Source: Saprospiraceae bacterium (GTDB lineage Bacteria > Bacteroidota > Bacteroidia > Chitinophagales > Saprospiraceae). From it: DNA of 11,915 nt. The stretch spans positions 1-11,915 of the forward strand of contig JACMLK010000056.1 of NCBI GenBank assembly GCA_014379665.1, written 5' to 3'. Under the pieces are notes generated by a model, which was not told the DNA's origin, did no database searches, and worked only from the letters and a program-made list of their open reading frames with translations. How positions within the stretch are numbered: the stretch's first letter is position 1; the number at the start of each line of letters is the position of its first letter. This document shows, one piece after another, positions 1 to 8,093 of the stretch. The position numbers and the translations under genes are program-made.

Positions 1-1
1 C

Positions 2-2653
2 ATTTCGGATGATGGAATTAATCCACAAGGCACAAATCCTGAATACGAAGGGGATACCGGAGGTCCGGATGATCCGACTCCTGTTTTTGTCCCTGCAGTT
101 TCGCTCGTTAAAAATGTTGTTGATTACGAAAATCCGTTAAGCGGGATAGCTGGACATTACGATGTAATCCTTAATCTTGATTTAAAAAATGTCGGTAATG
201 TTCATCTTGCTAATATCAGACTGTTGGATACGATCGAATTGGCACAGTACGTCGGACCATATTTTACAGGATTGGCTCCTGGTACGGTACCTTTGATCGT
301 AAGTTCGGATGCTCAGATAAATCCAACGGTGAATAATGCTTTCAATGGACGCGTGAGCAATCCGAATATATTTAACGGAACTACCGGACTGATCGCACCG
401 GGACAACATGTCACCATACAGTTAAGGATTGAGATTGATGCTACTTCACCTGCCATACCTGATTCCTTATGGAACAGAGCTACTGTGCTCGGGAATGCAG
501 CAAGAAGTAACGGAACTTTACATTTAACCCCTGCAGGAGCGCAAATTACCACAACCGATGATTCAGATGCAGGCACAGGACACGAAAGTACCAATCCAAC
601 TGAAACGGAAGACAAAGGAACTGACAAAGATCCAACGCTGATAGAAGTATTGGGTGAAATCGGTGATTTTGTGTGGAGAGACCTTAATGCCAACGGAATC
701 CAGGATGTTGGAGAGCCGGGTCTGGCCGGAGTAACTGTGGAATTGTACGATTGTGATGATACATTTATCAAATCAGTCACCACCGGAGCTAATGGTTTAT
801 ATTCATTGAATAATATTTTAAGGGGTTTTTATAAGCTTAAGTTTAATATCAGTGCATTACCTCCGGGATTTGGGTTTACTTTACAGAATCAGGGCATTAA
901 TACGGGACTTGACTCTGATCCAAATCAACTAGGAGAGACTATTTGTTTTTTCGTCAATCCGGGTCAAAGGGAAAATACGATAGATGCCGGAATAGTACAA
1001 TTGTCAGCCATCGGAGATTATGTATGGAATGATCAGAACGGTGACGGGTTACAATCTGTTGGTGAGGCAGTCTTACCTGGAGTTCAGGTCAATCTTTTCA
1101 GGGGTGACGGAAGTTTTGTATCGAGTCAGTTTACCGCAGCCAATGGTAAATATTTATTTGACTTTCTGTATCCGGGTAATTACTACCTTCAGTTTATCAG
1201 TCCGGCTGGATTTGAATTTACTTTTCCCAATAGAGGGTCAAATGATGCTATTGACAGTGATGTCGATGGATCAAATGGTCCGGGAACTACGCCAATCACA
1301 ACTCTGACACCAGGAGAACGGGATCTAAGTTGGGATGCAGGATTATATCGTTGTGTTCCTATCGGAGATCTGGTTTGGTATGATATCAATAAAAATGATA
1401 TTTGGGATTCTAACGAGAACGGTATCAATGGATTGAGAGTAAATCTCTGGAGAAATCAAGCCGGAACGTGGTCTATCTGGGGTTACCAGTTTACCGGACA
1501 TAAACCGGGCACACCTTCGGATGACGGATATTTTCAATTCTGTGCCCCTCCGGGACAGTATTATATTCAAGTCATCATGCCACCACTTGGACTTGTGAGA
1601 GCCTTACCTAATGTGGGCAATAATGAGGAAATAGATAGTGATATTACCAATGCAAACGGAGCCGGTACATCAGCAACCTTTACACTGCTGTCCGGTCAGT
1701 CGAAACTGGATCTGGGTGCGGGTTATTACCCTATGGCTGTAGTCGGAAATCTTGTGTGGATGGATGAAAATCTGAATGGTATCCAGGATGAAGGGGAACC
1801 AAAAGCAGCAGGTGTAGTGGTAGAGGCAATAGATGCTAATACACATGAATTATTAGCCGAAGCAATCACCGATGTTGAGGGTATCTACCTATTAGATTAT
1901 CTGGAGAAAAAGGATATGTATCTCAGATTTAATCCACCTTCCGGATTTAGTGCCACTATTCCTGAAGCAACCAATGATGAGATGGATAGTGATGTAGATC
2001 ATAGTTATGGTCTGAATACGACCCGATTGTTATCAATGCAACCATCCGACGTAAATGAAAATATTGATATGGGGTTAGCCATTGGATTATTGCCGGTGAG
2101 TTGGCTGGATGTTTCAGCAGAACGTGTGAATGATACACATATCATAACGTGGAGTACAGCCAAGGAGGTAAATGTAAGCCATTATGAAGTTGAAAGAAAG
2201 ATGGAAGAGGACAAAGAGTTCAGTCTGATCCCGGGAAAAGTGCCTTCAAAAGGTAATGCAAATAGCGTAAGTCATTATAATTTAACTGATTTTGATGTTG
2301 AAAAAACAGGCATCTATGTGTACAGGGTCAAACAGGTAGATTTCGACAATAAGTTTACGTACAGCAAACTTGTTTATCTCAATCATCAGGGTGAAGACCA
2401 AATAAGCATGTTCCCTAATCCTGCCAGATCTGAAACAAATATTGAAGTCATTTTGAGTCATGATGCTGAAGTGAAAATTGAATTGTTTGATGCTGCTTCA
2501 AAACTTGTAAAGGTCCTCAGTAATTCATTTGATTTAAACGAAGGCAGTGAAGTTTATCCTATCAACCTGAGTGATGTGCCGGCTGGAGTGTATAACGTGG
2601 TTATAACGATTGATGGAGTATCTATACAAAAGAAATTGATCAGAATTGAATAA
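2..2653 (+). CDS. Large secreted/surface protein with DUF11-like repeat, four SdrD B-like domains and T9SS C-terminal sorting domain (5' partial)
   Basis: The frame is open from base 2 with no credible start, so the gene begins upstream; 883 residues are visible. Residues 1-28 are an acidic Gly/Pro/Asp linker ending a preceding repeat. Residues 29 to about 180 form a DUF11-like beta-sandwich, followed by another acidic linker starting at D186-D187. Four SdrD B-like (Cna-B fold) domains start near I220, I337, I454 and V581; each opens with (I/V)G(D/N)xVWxD, followed by a Ca-binding-type DxNxNGxxDxGE stretch that is intact in the first and fourth and degenerate in the second and third. A linker domain starts with LPVSW at 697. 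The T9SS type A sorting domain starts at FPNP (804) and ends in KKLIRIE. Such proteins are exported by Sec, cross the outer membrane by T9SS and are secreted or surface-attached, often as adhesins. No catalytic domain is visible. The function is inferred only from architecture. Confidence 0.9.
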   Translation: MSDDGINPQGTNPEYEGDTGGPDDPTPVFVPAVSLVKNVVDYENPLSGIAGHYDVILNLDLKNVGNVHLANIRLLDTIELAQYVGPYFTGLAPGTVPLIVSSDAQINPTVNNAFNGRVSNPNIFNGTTGLIAPGQHVTIQLRIEIDATSPAIPDSLWNRATVLGNAARSNGTLHLTPAGAQITTTDDSDAGTGHESTNPTETEDKGTDKDPTLIEVLGEIGDFVWRDLNANGIQDVGEPGLAGVTVELYDCDDTFIKSVTTGANGLYSLNNILRGFYKLKFNISALPPGFGFTLQNQGINTGLDSDPNQLGETICFFVNPGQRENTIDAGIVQLSAIGDYVWNDQNGDGLQSVGEAVLPGVQVNLFRGDGSFVSSQFTAANGKYLFDFLYPGNYYLQFISPAGFEFTFPNRGSNDAIDSDVDGSNGPGTTPITTLTPGERDLSWDAGLYRCVPIGDLVWYDINKNDIWDSNENGINGLRVNLWRNQAGTWSIWGYQFTGHKPGTPSDDGYFQFCAPPGQYYIQVIMPPLGLVRALPNVGNNEEIDSDITNANGAGTSATFTLLSGQSKLDLGAGYYPMAVVGNLVWMDENLNGIQDEGEPKAAGVVVEAIDANTHELLAEAITDVEGIYLLDYLEKKDMYLRFNPPSGFSATIPEATNDEMDSDVDHSYGLNTTRLLSMQPSDVNENIDMGLAIGLLPVSWLDVSAERVNDTHIITWSTAKEVNVSHYEVERKMEEDKEFSLIPGKVPSKGNANSVSHYNLTDFDVEKTGIYVYRVKQVDFDNKFTYSKLVYLNHQGEDQISMFPNPARSETNIEVILSHDAEVKIELFDAASKLVKVLSNSFDLNEGSEVYPINLSDVPAGVYNVVITIDGVSIQKKLIRIE

Positions 2654-2667
2654 CTGATCACAAACAG

Positions 2668-2704
2668 AAGCCGGTATTCTGAGACAATCAGATGCCGGCT
2701 TTTC
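2668..2704 (+). terminator. Rho-independent terminator after the surface protein gene
   Basis: Fifteen bases after the stop codon, AAGCCGG (2668-2674) pairs with CCGGCTT (2695-2701). An inner helix TCTGA/TCAGA (2678-2682 with 2688-2692) closes on a 5-base loop, and the right arm runs into a short T stretch. Its position directly behind the stop supports termination of the surface-protein transcript. Confidence 0.8.
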
Positions 2705-2926
2705 TCACTTGCTATGGTCAACTTATCTTGGCGCACTTTTTGTTTTTGAATTTTATGGATGGATGAACAATGATATACTTACATTTTAATCATCAATTTC
2801 ACCAATACGTAATTGGCGGAATTCATTAAATAATAAACCAAAGATATCGAATACAATATTTTAAGAATTAAATAGTAACACCAAAATTCAAGTTACGATT
2901 TGAAAAAGTTTTCTCAAATTTTTAGG

Positions 2927-2944
2927 TTCACTTAATGAAGTGAA
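2927..2944. repeat. Inverted repeat TTCACTT-AATG-AAGTGAA
   Basis: This is a perfect 7-base inverted repeat with a 4-base spacer. It could be a dimeric regulator site or an RNA hairpin just upstream of the terminator-like structure at 2958. Nothing in the sequence decides between the two. Confidence 0.5.
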
Positions 2945-2957
2945 TATAAAATGTATT

Positions 2958-2994
2958 AAGGGCGGTGGGTCTTGCAATCTTCTGCCCTTTTTTT
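2958..2994 (+). terminator. Second terminator-like hairpin, with no gene directly upstream
   Basis: AAGGGC (2958-2963) pairs with GCCCTT (2984-2989) around a 20-base loop and is followed by an uninterrupted T run. It lies about 300 bases past the previous gene, which already has its own terminator. It would therefore end either read-through or a separate small transcript. Confidence 0.5.
2961..2971 (+). repeat. 11-base repeat GGCGGTGGGTC, copy 1
   Basis: The copy lies in the left arm and loop of the terminator-like hairpin. An identical copy lies at 3280-3290, overlapping the last base of a promoter-like motif. GC-rich exact repeats stand out in this AT-rich region. The function is unknown. 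Confidence 0.45.
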
Positions 2995-3179
2995 ATATTT
3001 TTAGATTATCCTACAAAAGATTTGAAGAACTAACGCAGTAGTCAATGTTGTCTTCCCGCCTGGGGGAAAAAAGGTTTCGATAGTTTGAAAGTTATTTCAT
3101 TTAAACCGGATTCATACTATCTTTAAAAATCAAGGTTTTTTAGCGTAGTCAAGTAACTTAAAGTTTTAATTATATATCA

Positions 3180-3187
3180 TAACTTTG
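3180..3187 (+). promoter_or_regulatory. Possible upstream Bacteroidota -7 element (TAACTTTG)
   Basis: This matches the TAnnTTTG consensus for the -7 element of the Bacteroidota primary sigma factor. I see no convincing TTG-type -33 element at the usual spacing. In AT-rich DNA such an 8-mer can arise by chance, so this is a weak call. Confidence 0.25.
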
Positions 3188-3272
3188 GGGTGGTATCCAA
3201 TTAATTTTCATGATATTGATGACACCAATAAGATCTGTCCGGCATTTTTCTTATTCAATGTCGTAAATTTTA

Positions 3273-3280
3273 TACATTTG
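3273..3280 (+). promoter_or_regulatory. Candidate promoter -7 element (TACATTTG) for the sulfur cluster
   Basis: This is an exact match to TAnnTTTG, 51 bases before the SulP start codon, so a transcript would begin around 3287 with a leader of roughly 45 bases. The -33 element is not clear. The repeated GGCGGTGGGTC element starts at its last base, where a regulator could act on transcription. Confidence 0.45.
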
Positions 3281-3290
3281 GCGGTGGGTC
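3280..3290 (+). repeat. 11-base repeat GGCGGTGGGTC, copy 2
   Basis: Identical to 2961-2971. Its position at the expected transcription start of the sulfur cluster makes it a candidate operator or leader element. No inverted symmetry is visible. Confidence 0.45.
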
Positions 3291-3331
3291 GGGTTTAAGG
3301 TAAATATTTAAAGTAGTTTTGTTGACAAGGT

Positions 3332-5041
3332 ATGAAATATATCCCTTCCATAGATTGGATTACAAATTATAAAAAAAGCTGGCTTGGCGGTGATATTACA
3401 GCCGGCCTGACGGTGGGTGTCATGCTTATCCCTCAGGGCATGGCTTACTCCATGCTCGCAGGCTTGCCTCCGATTTATGGATTATATGCCGTCACATTAC
3501 CACTGATCATTTATGCATTATTTGGGACCTCCAGACAACTTGCGGTTGGGCCAGTAGCCATGGTGTGTCTGTTGATCGCCAGCGGAGTTGGTCAGCTGGC
3601 AACATCCGGAAGTGATGAATATATCAGACTTGCGATACTGTTGGCCCTTATGGTAGGTCTGATCCAGTTTTTAATGGGGGTATTCAGATTGGGATTTTTA
3701 GTTAATTTTCTCTCTCATCCTGTCATTGCGGGTTTTACTTCGGCGGCGGCTGTCATCATTGGTTTCAGCCAGTTTAAGCATTTACTTGGTTTAAAAACGG
3801 ATGGTGAAAATCTGTTCCGGATTGTAGCCCAATTATGGAATCAGCTGGGTAATATCCATTATTTAACATTTTTTATGGGATTGATTTCTATCATCATGTT
3901 AGTCATGGTCAAAAAGATACATAAGAAATTACCGGGTACTTTGTTAGTGGTATTATTGGGAATTTTGGTTGTCTATTTTGGTGGATGGCAAGATGCGGGG
4001 GTTAAGATTGTCGGAGAGATCCCACAGGGTTTACCGGCTTTTGGTTTGCCATTTATTGATTTTGGTCTGATGAAAGACCTGTTGCCAACAGCATTAACAA
4101 TATCATTTGTAGGATTTATAGAGTCGATTGCAGTGGCAAAAGCTATACAGACACGACATAAGGATTATACACTGGATTCCAATCAGGAACTGATAAGCCT
4201 TGGACTGGCAAATATAGTTGGTTCATTTTTTAAATCTTTTCCCGTCACCGGAGGTTTCTCCAGAACAGCTGTGAATGATCAGGCAGGGGCAAAAACCGGA
4301 CTCGCTTCACTAATCAGCGCTGCGCTCATTATATTTACTTTGTTGTTTCTGACTTCCTGGTTTTATTTCCTGCCAAATACAGTGTTGGCAGCCATTATTC
4401 TGGTTGCTGTATTTGGATTAATCGATTTCAAAGAAGCAAGACATCTCTGGCATACCGATAAAACAGATTTTATGCTTTTTATTGCTGCCGCTGTCGCTAC
4501 CTTAGTTTTGGGTATTGAGGAAGGCATCTTATTGGGCATCACTTTGTCAATAGCTTTGTTGATATACAGGGTGTCCTATCCGCATATAGCAGAATTGGGC
4601 AAAATGACAGATGGGGTCACTTTCCGCAATATAGAAAGATTTAAAGAAGTCACGATAGATGATCATATTATCATCATGAGGTTTGATGCTCCGTTGTATT
4701 TTGCAAATCTTAATTATTTCAGAGATAAAGTGCTCGATCTGATCAGCAAAAGAAAGCAAACAAGGTATTTTATTCTTGATGCAAGTCCGGTGAGTACTGT
4801 TGATTCCAGTGCGATGCACATGTTGGTTGATCTGATTACCGAATTAAGATATTCAGGAGTGAGTTTTCTTATTTCCAATATGATAGGTCCTGTACGGGAT
4901 ACGATGACAAAAGGTGGGGTAATAGAACTAATAGGGAAGGAGCATTGTTTCATTTCTGTGTTTGATGCATACGAATTTGCAAATCGGAATGCCGATAATC
5001 GTTTTTTTGACTATGCCACACAATCATTTATAAAACATTAA
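3332..5041 (+). CDS. SulP family inorganic anion transporter with C-terminal STAS domain
   Basis: A 569-residue inner-membrane carrier of the SLC26/SulP family, which moves sulfate, bicarbonate or related anions. The family signature is clear: IPQGMAYSMLAG and PPIYGLYAV (residues 33-54), then FGTSRQLAVGPVAM (64-77). The conserved PVTGGFSRTAVN segment and many hydrophobic helices follow, up to about residue 420. The STAS domain runs from about 440 to the end; its DASPVSTVDSS loop (483-493) is the anti-anti-sigma-like phosphorylation loop of the fold. The length is normal for the family. It is the first gene of the sulfur cluster, with the next gene's preferred start 95 bases downstream and no terminator between. 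From context I infer import or export of sulfate, sulfite or a similar oxyanion. The family alone cannot fix substrate or direction. Confidence 0.95.
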   Translation: MKYIPSIDWITNYKKSWLGGDITAGLTVGVMLIPQGMAYSMLAGLPPIYGLYAVTLPLIIYALFGTSRQLAVGPVAMVCLLIASGVGQLATSGSDEYIRLAILLALMVGLIQFLMGVFRLGFLVNFLSHPVIAGFTSAAAVIIGFSQFKHLLGLKTDGENLFRIVAQLWNQLGNIHYLTFFMGLISIIMLVMVKKIHKKLPGTLLVVLLGILVVYFGGWQDAGVKIVGEIPQGLPAFGLPFIDFGLMKDLLPTALTISFVGFIESIAVAKAIQTRHKDYTLDSNQELISLGLANIVGSFFKSFPVTGGFSRTAVNDQAGAKTGLASLISAALIIFTLLFLTSWFYFLPNTVLAAIILVAVFGLIDFKEARHLWHTDKTDFMLFIAAAVATLVLGIEEGILLGITLSIALLIYRVSYPHIAELGKMTDGVTFRNIERFKEVTIDDHIIIMRFDAPLYFANLNYFRDKVLDLISKRKQTRYFILDASPVSTVDSSAMHMLVDLITELRYSGVSFLISNMIGPVRDTMTKGGVIELIGKEHCFISVFDAYEFANRNADNRFFDYATQSFIKH

Positions 5042-5136
5042 ATTTGATGAATTTTTCACCTCCCAATATAAGTAGCGGATTCAGATCGTTAATGACTTCA
5101 CTTTTGTTTCCATTAAAAACAAATAAAATTCATAAT

Positions 5137-6555
5137 ATGCATATTGAACAAATATACACCGGTTGTCTTGCGCAGGGTGCGTATTACATTACAAGCAAGG
5201 GTGAAGCGGTGATTATCGATCCTTTAAGAGAGATCAGCCCATATCTTGAAAGAGCTAAAAAAGACAATGTCAAAATAAAATATATTTTTGAGACCCATTT
5301 TCATGCAGATTTTGTATCCGGGCATATTGATCTTGCTAAGGCAACCGGTGCGGCGATCGTCTATGGTCCAACCGCCCTGCCTGAATTTGAAGTTATCATA
5401 GCTCAGGATAATCAGGAATTCAAAGTAGGGGAACTCACTTTCAAAGTGTTGCATACTCCCGGACATACTATGGAAAGTACTTGTTATCTATTGCAAGATA
5501 AAGATGGGAAAGATATCGCATTGTTTAGTGGCGATACTTTATTTCTTGGAGATGTAGGACGTCCTGATCTCGCTCAGAAAGCAGCACATATGACTCAGGA
5601 AGACCTGGCAGGTTTATTATATGACAGCCTGATGAATAAAATCATGCCGTTGGCTGATGATGTCACGGTGTATCCTGCACATGGGGCCGGAAGTGCCTGT
5701 GGAAAAAACATGATGAAAGAAACGGTCGATACATTGGGCAATCAGAAGAAAATGAATTATGCACTGAATCAACCCGATAAAAATGCATTTGTGGCAGCCG
5801 TGACGGAAGGTCTGCTTCCCCCTCCCGGGTACTTCGGAATGAACGTAGCCATGAATAAAAAAGGTTATGATCCATTTGAAAAAGTGTTGAAGAAAGGCCT
5901 TACTGCAATTAAACCGTCTGAATTTGAGGCAGTAGCTGATAGTACAGGTGCACTTATTCTTGACGCAAGAAGCAATAGAAACTTTGTCAGTGGATTTGTA
6001 CCTCAATCTGTGAATATAGGCCTTGACGGAGATTTTGCACCTTGGGTAGGATCTCTGATCATTGATGTCAATCAACCCATTTTGCTTGTGGCGGATACCG
6101 GAAGGGAAGCCGAAACAGTCACCAGATTAAGCCGGGTAGGGTTTGATCATATTTTGGGATATCTTCAGGGGGGATTTCAAGCATGGGAAGATGCCGGTTA
6201 TGACATAGATACGGTACACCGTATAACTCCCGGTCAGTTTGAGTCTTTGGTGAAAATAGGAACCGACAAGGTGATTGATATCAGAAAAGAAAGTGAGTAT
6301 GCAGCATCGCATATTGATGGTGCGTATAATAAACCACTGGCGTTGATCAACGAATGGATCAAAGATGTCAACCCTTCCGAACATTTCTTTATGCATTGTG
6401 CAGGTGGATACAGGAGTATGATGGCAGCCAGTATACTTCAGGCCAGAGGGTTTCGGAATTTTACAGAGATTGAAGGTGGTTTTGACAAGATCAGTAAGGT
6501 GACTGACCTGCCTAAATCAGATTTTGTCTGCCGGACTAAGGTGATGTCTGTGTAA
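5137..6555 (+). CDS. CstB-like persulfide dioxygenase fused to pseudo-rhodanese and rhodanese domains
   Basis: From the ATG at 5137 this is a 472-residue cytoplasmic protein. I prefer that start because the family begins at MxIEQIYTGCLAQGAYYI and an A-rich Bacteroidota-type leader precedes it; the frame stays open to TTG 5044/ATG 5047, which would add about 30 atypical residues. The metallo-beta-lactamase domain is of ETHE1/persulfide dioxygenase type: THFHAD with H54, HTPGH ending at H110, and SGDT with D133, matching the three Fe(II) ligands. The first rhodanese domain (about 265-360) has Asp320 where the catalytic Cys should be. The second (about 375-460) has an intact HCAGGYRS loop with C421. 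This dioxygenase, dead rhodanese, live rhodanese order is that of staphylococcal CstB, which oxidises persulfides and yields thiosulfate. No signal peptide is present. Confidence 0.93.
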   Translation: MHIEQIYTGCLAQGAYYITSKGEAVIIDPLREISPYLERAKKDNVKIKYIFETHFHADFVSGHIDLAKATGAAIVYGPTALPEFEVIIAQDNQEFKVGELTFKVLHTPGHTMESTCYLLQDKDGKDIALFSGDTLFLGDVGRPDLAQKAAHMTQEDLAGLLYDSLMNKIMPLADDVTVYPAHGAGSACGKNMMKETVDTLGNQKKMNYALNQPDKNAFVAAVTEGLLPPPGYFGMNVAMNKKGYDPFEKVLKKGLTAIKPSEFEAVADSTGALILDARSNRNFVSGFVPQSVNIGLDGDFAPWVGSLIIDVNQPILLVADTGREAETVTRLSRVGFDHILGYLQGGFQAWEDAGYDIDTVHRITPGQFESLVKIGTDKVIDIRKESEYAASHIDGAYNKPLALINEWIKDVNPSEHFFMHCAGGYRSMMAASILQARGFRNFTEIEGGFDKISKVTDLPKSDFVCRTKVMSV

Positions 6556-6622
6556 CAACTATCCGGTGAGCTTTCATTCATTAACATAAAAGTACAGCAT
6601 CATAAAAAATATTTTTAACACC

Positions 6623-6901
6623 GTGGAAAGTCCAAATCTTTCAGCATTGATAAAGAGAAATGCATTTCTGGTAGATGTCAGAACACCTGAAGAGTTTGCA
6701 GATGGCCATATAATTGGTTCTGTAAATATACCATTAGCAATTATAGAATTTAACCTGCAAAAATTTAAAGACAGAAAGGACATCATCGTTTTTTGCCGAA
6801 GTGGGAACAGGAGTGGTCAGGCAAAAAAGATTCTTGAAATCAATGGTATATCAGGAGTGGTAAATGGGGGTGCTATAGATGATGTCAAAAATTTCATTTA
6901 A
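6623..6901 (+). CDS. Small single-domain rhodanese (sulfurtransferase)
   Basis: A 92-residue single rhodanese domain without signal peptide. [13 protein letters not shown] opens the domain, and the active-site loop FCRSGNRS supplies the persulfide-carrying C58 followed by the usual Arg/Ser cradle. The start is a GTG at 6623: no ATG occurs in frame before it, the in-frame stop is at 6587, and the domain begins within a few residues. It lies 67 bases behind the CstB-like gene and 70 bases before the YeeE-like gene. Such stand-alone rhodaneses transfer sulfane sulfur between low-molecular thiols, cyanide or partner proteins. Here it probably passes persulfide to the dioxygenase or receives sulfur imported by the YeeE pair, which is inference from context. 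Confidence 0.9.
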   Translation: MESPNLSALIKRNAFLVDVRTPEEFADGHIIGSVNIPLAIIEFNLQKFKDRKDIIVFCRSGNRSGQAKKILEINGISGVVNGGAIDDVKNFI

Positions 6902-6971
6902 ACTAAGAGGATAAACCGGTATTGAAATACAGCAAAACAATTTAAACAAAACATCAAAACAACAGATCAAT

Positions 6972-7535
6972 ATGTTACAATTTATCACACAACCCTGGCC
7001 GTGGTATGTCGCCGGCCCGCTTATAGGATTGACCGTTCCCGCATTGCTTTTTCTGGGCAATAAATCATTTGGCATTTCATCTTCCATGCGACATGTATGT
7101 GCCGCTTGTTTTCCTTCAAACATTCCATATTTTACTTATGACTGGAAAAAGGAAATATGGAATCTTGTTTTTGTTTCCGGTATCCTGTTGGGTGGTATAT
7201 TAGCTTTTACACTATTGAATAATCATGAAGATATCGTTGTCGCGGAATCATTAAAAACGGAATTATCGGGATATGGTATCAACGATTATAGTTCTTTGGT
7301 ACCTGTGGATATTTTCAACTGGGATCAGATTTTTACCTTGAAAGGATTCTTAATGATGGTTTTTGGTGGATTTATAGTTGGTTTTGGGACGCGGTATGCG
7401 GGTGGTTGTACGAGTGGTCATTCCATCATGGGTTTATCATCATTACAATGGCCGTCCTTAGTGGCTACCTGTTGTTTTATGCTGGGAGGAATCCTTACCG
7501 CTAATTTTTTATTGCCTTTTATTTTATCACTTTAA
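6972..7535 (+). CDS. YeeE/YedE (TsuA-like) family membrane protein, first half of a split pair
   Basis: A 187-residue inner-membrane protein with hydrophobic segments near residues 12-30, 62-82, 124-140 and 160-185. The family hallmark [14 protein letters not shown] is present with C146, the Cys thought to relay thiosulfate in TsuA/YeeE-type channels. A second Cys pair, C43-x-x-C46 (HVCAACFP), is also conserved in this subfamily as I recall. Full-length YeeE is about twice this size; here the function is divided between this gene and the DUF6691-like gene 12 bases downstream, a layout like the PmpA/PmpB pairs. The protein probably moves thiosulfate or another sulfane-sulfur species across the inner membrane. 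Direction and substrate are inferred. Confidence 0.92.
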   Translation: MLQFITQPWPWYVAGPLIGLTVPALLFLGNKSFGISSSMRHVCAACFPSNIPYFTYDWKKEIWNLVFVSGILLGGILAFTLLNNHEDIVVAESLKTELSGYGINDYSSLVPVDIFNWDQIFTLKGFLMMVFGGFIVGFGTRYAGGCTSGHSIMGLSSLQWPSLVATCCFMLGGILTANFLLPFILSL

Positions 7536-7547
7536 AATCAAACAGAC

Positions 7548-8072
7548 ATGAGCAATCAAAATAATATTTCTGATGAGTTTGTTGTTGACATGAGTGATGA
7601 TGTTCAAATAAGGGAACAGGACAGAATGAATGTAAATGAAAGTCAACTGGAACACAAATGGTATCATAATCTCAAATATTTACTCGTGGGTATTGCATTC
7701 GGTATAGTGTTCATTAAGGCCGAAATCATAAGTTGGTTCAGAATACAGGAGATGTTTCGTTTTCAGTCATTTCATATGTATGGGGTTATTGGAAGTGCTG
7801 TGGTAATAGGCGCATTGTCCGTTTGGCTCATCAGAAAATTTAATATAAAAACCATCTATAATGAAGAGATCATCATCCACCCAAAGACTTTTAATAAAGG
7901 GCAAGTGATCGGTGGCTTACTGTTTGGAGTGGGCTGGGCTATCACTGGCGCTTGTCCTGGTCCATTATTTGCGCTCATTGGTTCCGGAGCTACAGTTATT
8001 ATAGTCACCTTGATAAGCGCTATTGCAGGTACCTGGGTTTATGGATATTTTCGCGAAAGACTTCCTCATTGA
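7548..8072 (+). CDS. DUF6691/YeeE-type membrane protein, second half of a split pair
   Basis: A 174-residue protein. The first 37 or so residues are polar and acidic, an extension beyond the usual start of this family. Hydrophobic segments follow near 44-56, 78-95, 119-140 and 145-165. The motif GVGWAITGACPGPLFALIG carries C136, the conserved Cys equivalent to the GGC(T/S) site of the partner. It begins 12 bases after the YeeE-like gene, so the two are almost certainly co-translated and form one transporter. The last residues are charged and probably cytoplasmic. A later start at M27 would remove much of the polar tail, but the ATG at 7548 has the A-rich leader typical of this organism and is preferred. 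Confidence 0.9.
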   Translation: MSNQNNISDEFVVDMSDDVQIREQDRMNVNESQLEHKWYHNLKYLLVGIAFGIVFIKAEIISWFRIQEMFRFQSFHMYGVIGSAVVIGALSVWLIRKFNIKTIYNEEIIIHPKTFNKGQVIGGLLFGVGWAITGACPGPLFALIGSGATVIIVTLISAIAGTWVYGYFRERLPH

Positions 8073-8093
8073 ATCTGACAATCCTACACTTTG

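Larger units (their letters stand above)
2654..3331. other. Long non-coding intergenic region between the surface protein and the sulfur cluster
   Basis: This 678-base AT-rich stretch has no ORF with coding character; the short ATG frames inside it run 20 codons or fewer. It contains the terminator at its left end, a 7-base-arm inverted repeat (2927-2944), a second hairpin with a T tract (2958-2994), a small hairpin TTCCC/GGGAA (3053-3068), two TAnnTTTG promoter-like motifs (3180-3187 and 3273-3280) and an 11-base element present twice (2961-2971 and 3280-3290). It is probably regulatory for the sulfur cluster and could encode a small RNA ending near 2994. Confidence 0.6.

Noticed and set aside
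313..783. A 156-codon minus-strand frame inside the surface protein gene
   Set aside because: It lies fully antisense to a gene with clear domains. Its composition is that of a shadow of the Ca-binding and linker repeats.
2839..2846. Minus-strand TAnnTTTG match (CAAAGATA on the + strand)
   Set aside because: There is no suitable -33 element and no minus-strand gene downstream; it is probably chance in AT-rich DNA.
3187..3198. GGGGTGGTATCC considered as a CsoR/CstR-type persulfide-sensor operator
   Set aside because: It lacks the inverted symmetry expected of such operators, and no regulator gene of that family is in the window.
2770..3266. Short ATG frames of 20 codons or fewer (starts near 2770, 3045 and 3210) in the long intergenic region
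   Set aside because: They are too short, show no codon character or hydrophobic pattern, and are expected by chance.
5617..6075. A 152-codon minus-strand frame inside the CstB-like gene
   Set aside because: It is antisense to a well-defined metallo-beta-lactamase/rhodanese gene and has no family features.
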